Source: Thermoleophilaceae bacterium
GTDB lineage: Bacteria > Actinomycetota > Thermoleophilia > Solirubrobacterales > Thermoleophilaceae
Direction of reading: 5' to 3'
DNA: 64,000 bases
Assembly (NCBI GenBank): GCA_030447905.1
Contig: JAUJNZ010000006.1
Location: forward strand, 69,813 to 133,812
The notes below the pieces were generated by a model that worked only from the letters and a program-made list of their open reading frames with translations, was not told where the DNA came from and made no database searches. The position numbers and the translations under genes are program-made. Of this stretch, positions 1 through 8,726 are shown in pieces (positions within the stretch are counted from its first letter, which is position 1; each line of letters opens with the position of its first letter).

Positions 1-43
1 GACACGTCCCCGATCGCCAGCGCGCTCTGCGGATGTGACCCGG

Positions 44-577
44 TCACGCTGCGGCCGCCTCGAGCGACTCGCGCGCCTTTTGAAGGCCGAGGCGGATGCG
101 GCTCTTGGCGGTTCCGAGCGGGATGTCGGACACCCGGGCGATCTCGCGAGCGGTGAGGCCGCGCCCAAAGGCGAGCAGGACGGCGTCGCGTTGGGTGTCG
201 GGGAGCGAGTCGAGGGCCCCCATGACCTCGCGCGAGCGCTCGCGGTCGAGGGTGGGCTCGTGGGCGCCGGGGCTCGCCGTGCGCTCCCGAGGGCCCTGAG
301 CGCGGGCCTCGCGTTCGAGCGCGGCGTCATGCGCGGTCTGCGAGCGCCAGCGGTCGAGGGCGCGGCTGCGCGCGAGCATCGATATGTACGACGGCAGCGA
401 CCCTCGATTCGGGTCGAACTGCGAGGGGTTTCGCCACAAGCTGATGAAGACATCCTGGACGACGTCCTCCGCCGCGGCGTGCTCGCGCAGGACCCGCAGG
501 GCGGCCGCAAGCGCGCGCGGCGCGTAGAGCCGATACGCGTCGTCGAGGGTCTGGGGGCCGTTCAGGTGCGGGGGCAT
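44..577 (-). CDS. ECF-type RNA polymerase sigma factor
   Basis: A 177-residue sigma-70 family protein that would direct core RNA polymerase to a regulon-specific promoter. Region 2 is visible at about residues 15-80 (AEDVVQDVFISLWR, then a YISMLARSRALDRWRS stretch). Region 4 is a helix-turn-helix at about 120-172 (LPDTQRDAVLLAF, LTAREIARVSDIPLGTAKSRI). There is no region 1 or 3, and the length is normal for extracytoplasmic-function factors. It is read leftward, and the gene that follows, where an anti-sigma factor is often found, lies outside the window. Family call is firm; target promoters are unknown. Confidence 0.93.
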   Translation of the reverse strand: MPPHLNGPQTLDDAYRLYAPRALAAALRVLREHAAAEDVVQDVFISLWRNPSQFDPNRGSLPSYISMLARSRALDRWRSQTAHDAALEREARAQGPRERTASPGAHEPTLDRERSREVMGALDSLPDTQRDAVLLAFGRGLTAREIARVSDIPLGTAKSRIRLGLQKARESLEAAAA

Positions 578-674
578 GCGAACAGAGTGTAGAGGTTTTT
601 CTCAACAGGCGGTTACCTAGCTCGAAGACTCGAAACCACGAGCTGACCGAGAGGTGTCGTCGACGCCCGGCGAG

Positions 675-1313
675 CTACGGCCGCCCGGGGCGCGCGCGGC
701 CGTTCGTGCGCGCCAGCTCGCCGACCCGCTCGGCGTAGTCGAGCCGCGCGAGCGTCGTGTCGAACAGCTCGCGCACCCGCCGCAGGCGCGCGTTCTCCTC
801 TCGCAGCTCGAGCAACTCCTGCTTGGCCGCGAGGTCGAAGTCGATCGTCGCCGCCATCCCGTAGGCATCGAGCTCGGCCAGCTCCGACGGCTCCGGACGG
901 GTGTCGGTGGCCCGGTCGACGAGGTCGGCGTAGCGCTCGTGGGCCGCGGCGACCAGCTCGGGATCGCTATCGACGTGTGCGTCCTCGTCCTCGAGCAGCT
1001 CGACGTCGCCGGCGGGGTAGACGAGGTCGTCGATGCGGCGCAGCAGGCGAAAAGGTCGCGTGCCCTCGGCGAGGATGTTCATGCGCCCATCCTCCGTGCG
1101 CTCGAGCACCCGGGTAACGCTCGCCCCGCACCCCGTCTCGCGCAGGCCGTTCTGGGAGAGCCAGACGACCCCGAACCCACGCTCCTCCTCGAGGCACTCG
1201 CCGATCATGGTCTTGTAGCGCTCCTCGAAGATGTGCAGCGGTACGACCTCGTGCGGCAGCAGGACGAGCCCGAGGGGGAAGAGGGGAAAGCGCTCGACAA
1301 TCTCGGCGGACAC
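675..1313 (-). CDS. LON peptidase N-terminal (substrate-binding) domain protein
   Basis: A 212-residue stand-alone LON substrate-binding domain. The N-terminus (FPLFPLGLVLLPHEVVPLHI, then FEERY) is the family signature, and a predicted coiled coil (QELLELREENARLRRVREL) lies near residues 165-185. The ATPase and protease domains of true Lon are absent, so it is not itself a protease; a role in substrate binding or as an adaptor is inference. It starts only 20 bp from the divergent DivIVA-like reading frame, and the sigma factor gene follows on the same strand after 97 bp. Confidence 0.88.
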   Translation of the reverse strand: MSAEIVERFPLFPLGLVLLPHEVVPLHIFEERYKTMIGECLEEERGFGVVWLSQNGLRETGCGASVTRVLERTEDGRMNILAEGTRPFRLLRRIDDLVYPAGDVELLEDEDAHVDSDPELVAAAHERYADLVDRATDTRPEPSELAELDAYGMAATIDFDLAAKQELLELREENARLRRVRELFDTTLARLDYAERVGELARTNGRARPGRP

Positions 1314-1333
1314 CGCCCCCGAAGGCTAACTCG

Positions 1334-2299
1334 GTGCGTGCGCGCGAGCCGGCGATCGACCGGTTTCGTGAGTCGGAGAGAGCTGCGCCCGGGGAGCCGA
1401 GCCTGCCCGTCGGGGCGATCGGTCATACTCGGGCCATCGCCAGCGAGCCTTCTCACCCATCCGACCGTGAGGCGCGCGCGGAGGGCGGCGACGACGAGCA
1501 GGTGACCGGCTCGCTCGAGCGCGTCGTCGGGTCTGCCACCGCGCCCGATCCCCGGCTCGCGGAGGTGCGCGATGTCGCCTTCCCGATCGCCCTGCGCGGG
1601 TACGAGCGCGAGGCGGTCGACGCCTACGTCAAGCGGGTCAACCGCCTGATCTCAGACCTCGGGGCGAGCCGCTCGCCCGACGCCGCCGTCCGCCGCGCCC
1701 TCGAGCAGGTCGGGGAGGAGACGAGCGGCATCCTCCAGCGAGCCCAGGAGACGGCGAGCGACATCACCGCCCGCTCGCGCGCCTCGGCTGACGACCGCAT
1801 CCGCGAGGCCGAGCGGGAGGCGCGCGCCCTGACGGCCGACGCCGAGGAGCGGGTGCGCGAGCTCGAGGCCGACTTCGGGCGGATCTGGTCCCAGCGCGAT
1901 CGGCTGCTCGAGGAGGTTCGCGATCTCGCCGAGCGGTTGCTGGCCACCGCCGACGACGCGACCGAACGGTTCCCGACGGCCGATGAGGCGGAGGCGATCG
2001 CCTCGACCCGCGAAGACACGGCCTCGATGCCCGCACTCGAGCCGGGCCGGCCGGCCGAGGCAGAGCTTGCCTTCGAGGCGGGGGTCGCCACCGCGGGCGG
2101 CGTTCACGGCGAGGCGCCGGCGGTGGGCGAGCCGTCCGAGCCGCCCGAGGTCGAGCCGCCCGCCGTGTCGCGCATCGGTGAACCAGCCCCCGGCGCCAGC
2201 GAGGTCGACTTCGCCGCGGCGCCCGACGACGAGGCGAACGTCGACGATCCCGTGGTCGAGCAAGCGCCGGGACGCGAGGACGGCCGCCCGACTCCCTAG
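1334..2299 (+). CDS. DivIVA-domain coiled-coil protein
   Basis: The protein carries a DivIVA-type membrane-curvature domain (VAFPIALRGYEREAVDAYV) at about residues 80-115 of the longest frame, followed by a coiled coil rich in Ala, Arg and Glu to about residue 210 and a Pro/Glu/Ala-rich tail of about 100 residues. DivIVA/Wag31-like proteins mark poles and septa and organise wall growth in actinobacteria. The start is uncertain: the longest frame begins 21 bp from the divergent gene, a CATACT -10-like box lies at 1424-1429, and an in-frame GTG at 1501 keeps the whole domain. The first 55 residues look non-conserved. Confidence 0.75.
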   Translation: MRAREPAIDRFRESERAAPGEPSLPVGAIGHTRAIASEPSHPSDREARAEGGDDEQVTGSLERVVGSATAPDPRLAEVRDVAFPIALRGYEREAVDAYVKRVNRLISDLGASRSPDAAVRRALEQVGEETSGILQRAQETASDITARSRASADDRIREAEREARALTADAEERVRELEADFGRIWSQRDRLLEEVRDLAERLLATADDATERFPTADEAEAIASTREDTASMPALEPGRPAEAELAFEAGVATAGGVHGEAPAVGEPSEPPEVEPPAVSRIGEPAPGASEVDFAAAPDDEANVDDPVVEQAPGREDGRPTP

Positions 2300-2347
2300 C
2301 GTCTGGCGGTCGAGCCGCGGCCGGGACCGCGGTAGCACCCGGGGCGG

Positions 2348-3292
2348 CTACGCCGGCTTGCGCGCGGAGAGCAGCAGGTTGTAGAAGACGGCGGCGGGCA
2401 GGCGGGGCTCGAGCATCACTCGGTCGAGGCGCTGCAGAGTCAGGTAGCCGCGGTAGGCGAACTGGTACCAGAGCCGCGGCAGCTCATCGGGTGCCGCTGT
2501 GCTCTCGAGCGTCCGGTTCGCCCAGCCGAACCAGCTCGCGGCGAGGTCCTCCCCGGAGACCAGGACGTCCGTGAGGCCGACCCGGCGCGCGTGGCGGGCG
2601 AGATCGCCGGGTCGGAAGGCATGAACGTCGACGATCCTCTCGAGCGAGTCTTCCTCGCTGGCACACCCCCGATGCCCGCGGCCGTCGACGGCTCCGTGCC
2701 TGCGCGGCGGCGCCCGCAGCAACCGCCGCCACGCCGGCGCCGCGAGCAGCGCCGCCCGCTTCGGGACGGCGGCCAGGCGATCGCCGTGGTGGGATGGCTC
2801 GCCGCAGAAGGCGAGCATGCCGCCGGGGCGCAGGACGCGGGCGAGCTCGTCGAAGGCGGCCCTGAGGTCGGGCAGGTGGTGAAGGACGGCGTGGCCGAAG
2901 ACGAGGTCGAAGGACCCGTCGGGAAAGGGAAGGTCGCTTGCCTGGGCGCAGACGGTCTCGACCTCGAGCCCGAGCTCGGCAGCCGAGGACTGCATCTCGT
3001 CGAGCATGCCCGACGAGATGTCTGTGGCCACCGCTTCCTCGATGACCCCGGCGCGCAGCAGGTTGAGCGTGAAGTAGCCGGTGCCGGCGCCGACCTCGAG
3101 CGCGTGCTTGAAGCCTTGCCCCGACCCCCCGAGCGCACGGCGCAGCTTGCCGACGGTCTGGCGCTCGGCGCGCGCGTCGTAGACGATCCCCCACTTGGCG
3201 TCGTAGGTCGCCGCGGCGAGATCGTGGTAGCGGGCGTTGGCACGCTTGACGTCGTCCGAGGTGGCCGAAGGGGTCATGGCGGCGGGCATCAT
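2348..3292 (-). CDS. SAM-dependent class I methyltransferase
   Basis: A class I methyltransferase of about 314 residues. SAM motif I is ALEVGAGTGYF, the acidic strand-2 motif is VATDISSGML, and motif IV is FDLVFGHAVLHHLPD followed by LARVLRPGGML, as in UbiE/Methyltransf_11 proteins. The C-terminal part (ASWFGWANRTLESTA onward) is extra and probably contacts the acceptor. Start chosen at the first of three clustered Met codons; the next two are 3289 and 3277. It is encoded divergently from the methyltransferase-GH57-GT4 cluster, so a role in the same methylated-polysaccharide pathway is possible but unproven. Confidence 0.8.
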   Translation of the reverse strand: MMPAAMTPSATSDDVKRANARYHDLAAATYDAKWGIVYDARAERQTVGKLRRALGGSGQGFKHALEVGAGTGYFTLNLLRAGVIEEAVATDISSGMLDEMQSSAAELGLEVETVCAQASDLPFPDGSFDLVFGHAVLHHLPDLRAAFDELARVLRPGGMLAFCGEPSHHGDRLAAVPKRAALLAAPAWRRLLRAPPRRHGAVDGRGHRGCASEEDSLERIVDVHAFRPGDLARHARRVGLTDVLVSGEDLAASWFGWANRTLESTAAPDELPRLWYQFAYRGYLTLQRLDRVMLEPRLPAAVFYNLLLSARKPA

Positions 3293-3539
3293 AGGACGGG
3301 ATCCGTCTTGGCCCGCTGGGACTACCCCAACGCCCCGGGACCTGGACCGAGAGGCAGCGCGCTCAGTGACCGCGGGGGGCTGCAGGTTCTCCAGGCGAGG
3401 GTCGACACCTTGGACGTCGAGCCCCACGCCATGTTCCCCGACGGATCGCCGAACGTGATCTGTGCCGCTTCGTCTCCGGCGACGTGCGCGCGTAAAGGCG
3501 GGACCGAACCGCCGACCGGTAGCCCCCGGGCAACCCTCG

Positions 3540-3545
3540 TATACT
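3540..3545 (+). promoter_or_regulatory. -10 box TATACT, probable leaderless promoter of the glucan cluster
   Basis: TATACT ends 6 bp before the TTG start at 3552. This spacing would place the first transcribed base at or next to the start codon. No good -35 hexamer is seen, and no ribosome-binding site precedes the TTG. Confidence 0.5.
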
Positions 3546-3551
3546 GCCGCC

Positions 3552-4340
3552 TTGAGCCCCGGTACGCCCGCCGCCGAGCACCGCCAGCGAAACCAACCGC
3601 CCGGCGTCCCTCCCCTTGCGCTGACCGGCGAGCGGACGCTTCCGGACGTTCCCGCCGAGAACTACTGGTTTCGCCGGCACCTCGCCGTCTATGGCTGGAT
3701 CGCCCCGCGCTGCGAGGGCCTCGACGTCGTCGACCTGGCCTGCGGGGAGGGGTACGGCACCGCAACCCTCGCCGAGCAGGCGTCGTCCGTGGTCGGCGTC
3801 GACGCCAATCCCGAGGCCCACGAGCACGCGCGGCTCAAGTACTCGCGCCCGGGCGTGCGCTTCGTGCGCGAGCTGCTCGAGCGCTTCGGCGAGCCCTGCG
3901 ACGCGGTGGTCTTCCTACAGACCCTCGAGCACGTCCAGAACCCCGGCGAGGTCCTCGCGCACATCCACGATCTCCTGCGGCCCGGCGGCGTCGCCTACGT
4001 GTCGACGCCGAACGTGCTCACGCTCGCCCCGTCCGGCGCGGAGCGGTCCGACAATCCGTGGCACGTGCGGGAGTACCGCGCCGATGAGTTTTGCGCGCTG
4101 TGCGCTGAGGCCTTCTCCCAGGTCGAGCTGCTGGGCCTCTTCCACGCCCGTCGCCTGCGCGCCCACGAGCTCGCGCTCCGCTTCGGGTGGGACCGCATCC
4201 ATCAGCGCCTGGGGGTTACGAAGCCCTTCTACGACCGCTTCACCCCGGCGATCTCAGAACGCGACTTCGTGCTGCGGCAGGAGTCCAAGGGCGCCGAGCT
4301 CGACCGCTCGCTCGACCTCCTCGCCGTGCTGCGGCCGTGA
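3552..4340 (+). CDS. SAM-dependent methyltransferase of a polymethylated-glucan cluster (Rv3030-like)
   Basis: A class I methyltransferase of about 262 residues. SAM motif I is VVDLACGEGYGTATL, followed by VVGVDANPEA and the FLQTLEHVQNPGEVL and LLRPGGVAYVSTPN motifs. A TTG start is chosen because a TATACT box sits 6 bp upstream and the conserved region (LTGERTLPDVPAENYWF) begins soon after. Its stop overlaps the GTG of the GH57 gene, and a GT4 gene follows. This matches the order Rv3030-Rv3031-Rv3032 in Mycobacterium tuberculosis, where the products make methylglucose lipopolysaccharide. O-methylation of a glucan is therefore the likely job. Confidence 0.8.
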   Translation: MSPGTPAAEHRQRNQPPGVPPLALTGERTLPDVPAENYWFRRHLAVYGWIAPRCEGLDVVDLACGEGYGTATLAEQASSVVGVDANPEAHEHARLKYSRPGVRFVRELLERFGEPCDAVVFLQTLEHVQNPGEVLAHIHDLLRPGGVAYVSTPNVLTLAPSGAERSDNPWHVREYRADEFCALCAEAFSQVELLGLFHARRLRAHELALRFGWDRIHQRLGVTKPFYDRFTPAISERDFVLRQESKGAELDRSLDLLAVLRP

Positions 4341-5797
4341 GCGACCGCGGCGCGCTCGCGCTCGTCCTCCACTCCCACATGCCCTACGTCGAGGGCTTCG
4401 ACACGTGGCCGTTCGGCGAGGAGTGGCTCTGGGAGGCGGTCGCGGCCGTCTACCTGCCCCTGCTCGACCTGCTCGAGGGAGCCCCGGTGACGCTCGGTCT
4501 CACCCCCGTCTTGTGCGACCAGCTCGAGACCCTTACCGGTGCCGCCGGCGAGCGCCTGATGACCTTCCTGTCCGATATCCGTGCCCCGATCCACGTCGAG
4601 GACGCCGTCGGGCTGGAGGATGGGGGCGAGCACGCCGCCGCGGTCGAGATCGGCCGCGCCGCCGGCGACTATGTGGAGGCCGAGCGTGCCTTCGCCGCGC
4701 TCGGAAGAGATCCGCTCGGAGCCTTTCGGGACCTCGACGGTCCCGAGCTGATGGCCTCGGCCGCCACCCACGCCGTTCTACCCCTGCTCGCGACCACCGC
4801 CGGCCGCCGCCTTCAGGTCGAAGTGGGCACGGCCTCCCACGCGCGCCGGTTCGGGCGCCGCGCCGAGTCATTCTGGCTCCCCGAGTGCGCCTACGAGCCC
4901 AGCCTCGAGGACCTGCTGGCCGAGCAGGGTGTGCGGGCGTTCTGCGTCGATCAGACCGATGCCCTCGGACTCGGCGCCCTCGAGCAGCTCGAGCCGGTGG
5001 CGACCGCGGCCGGGCCGATCGCCGTCCCGATCGACTGGGCGACCGTCGGCCTGGTCTGGGACGAGCACGCCGGTTATCCCGCGCATCCGGCCTACCGCGA
5101 CTATCACCACCGCACGACCCACGACCTGAGGCCGTGGGCGATCTCCGGCGCCGCGTACGACCACGCCGCCGCGCACGCGCTCGCCACCGAGCACGCCCGC
5201 GACTTCCTGCGTCGCGCCGCCGCGCGGCTCGAGACCTACCGAGCCGAGCGGAGTCGCCCGGGCCTCCTCTGCTGCTCCCTGGACACCGAGCTCCTCGGCC
5301 ACTGGTGGTACGAGGGACAGACGTGGCTGGCGACCGTGCTCTCCGAGGCGCCGGCCCACGGCGTCGACCTGCTGCCCCTGTCGCGCGCGCTCGAACGGGT
5401 CGATCCGGTGGCCGGGCGCGAGCTCGCCGCCTCGAGCTGGGGCGTACCGAAGGACCTGACGACCTGGGACTCCCCGCGGGTCGCCAAGCTCGCGGACGCG
5501 GCGCGGCGGGGCGAGCTCGGCCTCGTGACCGCGGCGAGGCGCCAGGAGGGATCCGCCCACTCGGCCCCCGGCCTGGTGCGCGCCGCCCGCGAGCTGCTCG
5601 CCCTCCAGTCGAGCGACTGGGCTTTCCTCACGACGCGAGAGCTCGCCGGCGATTATCCGCTCGAGCGCACCCGTGGCCACGCCCGCGAGCTCGACGCCGC
5701 GCTCTGCGCCGCTCTGGCAGACTCGGGCCCCGAGATCGACCCGAAGGTCCGCAACCTCGCCCCCGAGCTCGACCTCCGTCCGCTGCTCGTTCCCTAG
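4337..5797 (+). CDS. GH57 1,4-alpha-glucan branching enzyme (Rv3031-like)
   Basis: A 486-residue glycoside hydrolase family 57 protein. The N-terminal motif is LVLHSHMPYVEG (His12 and His14). The nucleophile motif WLPECAY has Glu183, and SLDTELLGHWWYEG has the acid Asp316. A DUF1957-type helical C-terminus completes the usual architecture. GH57 enzymes of this size transfer alpha-1,4 glucan chains to make alpha-1,6 branches. The GTG start overlaps the stop of the preceding methyltransferase (GTGA), so the two are translationally coupled. Branching of glycogen is the alternative role; the neighbours favour a methylated storage or carrier glucan. Confidence 0.88.
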   Translation: MSDRGALALVLHSHMPYVEGFDTWPFGEEWLWEAVAAVYLPLLDLLEGAPVTLGLTPVLCDQLETLTGAAGERLMTFLSDIRAPIHVEDAVGLEDGGEHAAAVEIGRAAGDYVEAERAFAALGRDPLGAFRDLDGPELMASAATHAVLPLLATTAGRRLQVEVGTASHARRFGRRAESFWLPECAYEPSLEDLLAEQGVRAFCVDQTDALGLGALEQLEPVATAAGPIAVPIDWATVGLVWDEHAGYPAHPAYRDYHHRTTHDLRPWAISGAAYDHAAAHALATEHARDFLRRAAARLETYRAERSRPGLLCCSLDTELLGHWWYEGQTWLATVLSEAPAHGVDLLPLSRALERVDPVAGRELAASSWGVPKDLTTWDSPRVAKLADAARRGELGLVTAARRQEGSAHSAPGLVRAARELLALQSSDWAFLTTRELAGDYPLERTRGHARELDAALCAALADSGPEIDPKVRNLAPELDLRPLLVP

Positions 5798-5826
5798 CAG
5801 CGGTAGGTCGGTCCCCTACACACAAA

Positions 5827-7047
5827 ATGCGCGTCCTCGTCCTCTCCTGGGAGTACCCACCGCTGATCGAGGGCGGTCTCGCCCGCCACGTGCGCAAGCT
5901 CTCGGAGGGACTCGTGGCGCTCGGGACCGAGGTCCATGTGCTCACGCGCGGCCAGGAGGAGTCTCCCGAGGAGGAGGACGTCGCCGGCGTGGTCGTGCAC
6001 CGCGTGCGGGAGCCCGAGCGCCCGCGCGAGCTCGGTGAGTTCGTGACCTGGGTCGAGCACATGAACTCCGACATGCTCGCCGCCGGGGTCGAGCTCGGCG
6101 ATCGCTTCGAGTTCGACGTCGTCCACGGTCACGACTGGCTCGTCGCAGTCGCCGGCGACCATCTCGCCCGGCGCTTTCGCGCGCCGCTCGTCACCACCAT
6201 CCACGCCACCGAGTACGGTCGCCACCAGGGCTGGGTCGACAGGCACCCCCAGTCGCACATCCACGGAATCGAGCGCTGGATGGCCAATCGCGCCGACCGC
6301 GTGGTCACATGCTCGACCTACATGCGCGAGCACGTGGCCGACGTCTACGGTCTCGAGGAGGAGCGGGTCGCGGTCGTCCCGAACGGGATCGACGCGGCCG
6401 AGCTCGTCCCGGTGGCCGACCTCGACGAGCTGCGCGCGCGCTTCGCCGCACCGCACGAGCGGCTCGTGCTCCTCGTCGGCCGGCTCGTGTACGAGAAGGG
6501 CTTCCAGCTCGCCTTCGAGGCCCTACCCGGACTGATCGAGCGCCTCGGCGGCGTGCGCTTCCTCGTCGCCGGATCGGGGACCCACGAGATCCCACTGCGC
6601 GAGCAGGCGCGTGAGCTCGGGCTCGATCCTCACGGTGCGTTCCTCGGTTGGATCGGCGACGACGTCCTCCACTCCCTCTACCGCATCGCCGACCTCACCG
6701 TGGTGCCGTCGATCTACGAGCCCTTCGGCCTCGTCGCGCTCGAGGCCATGGCCTCGGGGTGCCCCTGTCTGGTTGCCGACACCGGTGGCCTGCGCGAGGT
6801 CGTGCCCAACGAGGACGTCGGCCTGCGCTTTCGGTCGCGCGACCCCGAGTCGCTGGCGGCGCTCGCGGAGCGGATTCTCACGGAGGGCGAGTTGCGCGAG
6901 CGGCTCGTGGCCGAGGCATCGGAGCACGTGTTGAGCTTCGACTGGGCGGATGTGGCGAAGCAGATCGCCGCCGTGTACGAGGAGGTCGTGGGGCGGGGCG
7001 GGTGGAGCGGCCGCAACCTGCTCCCGTCCTGGGCGCGACCAGGGTAG
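5827..7047 (+). CDS. GT4 glycosyltransferase, alpha-glucan synthase type (Rv3032-like)
   Basis: A 406-residue GT-B fold glycosyltransferase. The N-terminus (MRVLVLSWEYPPLIEGGLAR) and the TTIHATEYGRHQGWV motif closely resemble mycobacterial Rv3032, an alpha-1,4-glucosyltransferase. The C-terminal domain carries LVGRLVYEKGF and the E-x7-E motif in SIYEPFGLVALEAM that binds the nucleotide sugar. It lies 29 bp after the GH57 branching enzyme and completes the three-gene set. It would elongate the glucan chain from a nucleotide-glucose donor in the cytoplasm. The donor and exact linkage cannot be read from the sequence. Confidence 0.88.
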   Translation: MRVLVLSWEYPPLIEGGLARHVRKLSEGLVALGTEVHVLTRGQEESPEEEDVAGVVVHRVREPERPRELGEFVTWVEHMNSDMLAAGVELGDRFEFDVVHGHDWLVAVAGDHLARRFRAPLVTTIHATEYGRHQGWVDRHPQSHIHGIERWMANRADRVVTCSTYMREHVADVYGLEEERVAVVPNGIDAAELVPVADLDELRARFAAPHERLVLLVGRLVYEKGFQLAFEALPGLIERLGGVRFLVAGSGTHEIPLREQARELGLDPHGAFLGWIGDDVLHSLYRIADLTVVPSIYEPFGLVALEAMASGCPCLVADTGGLREVVPNEDVGLRFRSRDPESLAALAERILTEGELRERLVAEASEHVLSFDWADVAKQIAAVYEEVVGRGGWSGRNLLPSWARPG

Positions 7048-7066
7048 TCCCGATCTTGGTCAGCCG

Positions 7067-7765
7067 TCACTCCCACCTCATTCTCGTCGGCGCGTCGCGC
7101 ATCCGAACGATCCGTGCCGGGGACCCCGCCACGACCGCGTTGTCGGGCACGTCTCGCGTGACCACCGCGTTCGCGCCGACGATCGCGTTGTCGCCTACGG
7201 TGACCCCCCGCAGGACGCATGCCGCGTAGCCGATCCACACGTTGTTGCCCACCCGCACGTCGCGCTTGTAGATCCCCTGCTCGCGTACAGGGCGCTCGAC
7301 GTCGACGACGATGTGGTCGAAGTCGATCAGCATCACGCGGTCGGCGAGCACGCACTCGCGCCCGATCGAGACGCGCTGGTAGGCGGAAATCGTGCATTCC
7401 TGCCCGAGCACGGTCTTGGCGCCGATCGATACCACTCCCTCGTGGGCGCGGATCTTGGTTCCGTGGCCTACCCAGGACCAGCGCCCGAGCGCCACCCGCG
7501 CCCCGCGTCCGACCTCGAGGGTCACCCGGGGACCGATGAAGGCCAAGCCGTCGAGCTCCAGGCGCCGGCCTGCGGGCGTGAGCCAGCGACGGCGGGCCAG
7601 ACGGACGACGAGGCGCGCGTACTTCGGGCTGAGCATCCCGTGACGACGCATGAAGCGCGCCAGCGTGAGCGCGCCCCCGTGGCGCGGCTCGGGGGCGGCT
7701 CGCACCGCCAGGGGCGCACCGGCGGGTTGCGGCCCGGCGAGGGCGTCGGTCTGCGGGGCGGCCAT
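7067..7765 (-). CDS. hexapeptide-repeat O-acyltransferase
   Basis: A 232-residue protein whose second half is a left-handed beta-helix of hexapeptide repeats (VSIGAKTVLGQECTISAYQR, then VRVGNNVWIGYAACVLRGV and IVGANAVVTRDVPDNAVVAG). The repeats end in the SPARIVR signature of maltose/galactoside acetyltransferases, and a DFDH histidine sits in the expected active-site loop. It is convergent with the GT4 gene. Mycobacterial methylglucose polysaccharide loci carry an acetyltransferase of this kind nearby (Rv3034c), so acylation of the same polymer is a reasonable inference. Start at the ATG that leaves a short helical leader before the repeats. Confidence 0.82.
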   Translation of the reverse strand: MAAPQTDALAGPQPAGAPLAVRAAPEPRHGGALTLARFMRRHGMLSPKYARLVVRLARRRWLTPAGRRLELDGLAFIGPRVTLEVGRGARVALGRWSWVGHGTKIRAHEGVVSIGAKTVLGQECTISAYQRVSIGRECVLADRVMLIDFDHIVVDVERPVREQGIYKRDVRVGNNVWIGYAACVLRGVTVGDNAIVGANAVVTRDVPDNAVVAGSPARIVRMRDAPTRMRWE

Positions 7766-7855
7766 CGCTTTGGGCGATCTTATTGGTGGACCGGAGGCGG
7801 GGATCGACTCCCTCCAGGTTGAAAACCCCCCCGGCGCAGCCATAGTGGGTCCTGC

Positions 7856-8668
7856 ATGGCCCGTCCGTCCCCCTCGCTCGTGCTCGCCGTGCTCGCGCTC
7901 GCGTTCGCCGTCGCGGCCATGGCGGCCCTTGTCTTGCCGGCGCCCGGCGAGGGCGGCTCGACCGCGCCGGAACGCCGTCCTGACCTCGTTCAGCGCACGC
8001 CGAGCGACATCCGGACGCGCGCAACCGCCCGCGGCTTCGAGCTGGGCTTCGATTCGGCCGTCGAAAACTACGGCAACGGGCCGCTGCGCGTGGACGGCAG
8101 GCGCCTCTTCGGCCAGCGAGACATGACCGCGGATCAGCTCATCAAGCGCACCGACGGCTCGGTCGCTCGCGTTCGCGGGATCGGAACCATTCGTTACACC
8201 CGCTCCGGCGGGCACGACCATTGGCACTATCTCCTCTTCGATCGCTACGAGTTGCGGCGCGCCTCCGACCACCGGCTCGTTCGACCCGACCGCAAGACCG
8301 GCTTCTGCCTCGGCGACCGCTATGACTCGAGTCGGAGTTTTGTCCACAAACCGCGGCGCGCCGTGATTACCGGCCGCTGCCGGCTCTACGAGCCGGGGGC
8401 CCGCTCGGTGGCGATGGGCATCTCGGTTGGCTACGGCGATGACTACCACGGCTACCTCGAAGGCCAGTCGTTCGACGTCACCGGTCTTCCCGCCGGCCGC
8501 TACGAGCTCGTCCACCGGGTCAACGGCAACGGACGGCTGCGCGAGACCCGCTACTCCAACAACGCGGCGTCGGTGCTGCTCCGCCTGAGCTGGCCCAACG
8601 GCTCTGACGATCGCCCGCGGGCCGACGTGCTCAAGCGTTGCCCCGCCCGCGAGCGCTGTCTGCCCTGA
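7856..8668 (+). CDS. secreted lysyl-oxidase-like protein (paralogue 1)
   Basis: A 270-residue protein with an N-terminal membrane or signal segment (residues 7-27) and a lysyl oxidase domain. Copper-binding histidines are seen in GGHDHWHY (His120, 122, 124). The partners of the quinone cofactor in animal lysyl oxidase appear conserved as Lys147 in RPDRKTGFCLGDRY and Tyr197 in GISVGYGDDY. Bacterial members are poorly characterised; amine oxidation outside the cell is inferred from the family. A close paralogue lies at 57472-58290, and both sit near envelope genes. A CATAGT -10-like box precedes the ATG by 9 bp. Confidence 0.82.
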   Translation: MARPSPSLVLAVLALAFAVAAMAALVLPAPGEGGSTAPERRPDLVQRTPSDIRTRATARGFELGFDSAVENYGNGPLRVDGRRLFGQRDMTADQLIKRTDGSVARVRGIGTIRYTRSGGHDHWHYLLFDRYELRRASDHRLVRPDRKTGFCLGDRYDSSRSFVHKPRRAVITGRCRLYEPGARSVAMGISVGYGDDYHGYLEGQSFDVTGLPAGRYELVHRVNGNGRLRETRYSNNAASVLLRLSWPNGSDDRPRADVLKRCPARERCLP

Positions 8669-8726
8669 GCCGAGCCCCGCTCCCCGCGCGGCGAGGCGGA
8701 CCTCGCCTCCTACCATCTTCGGCGCC

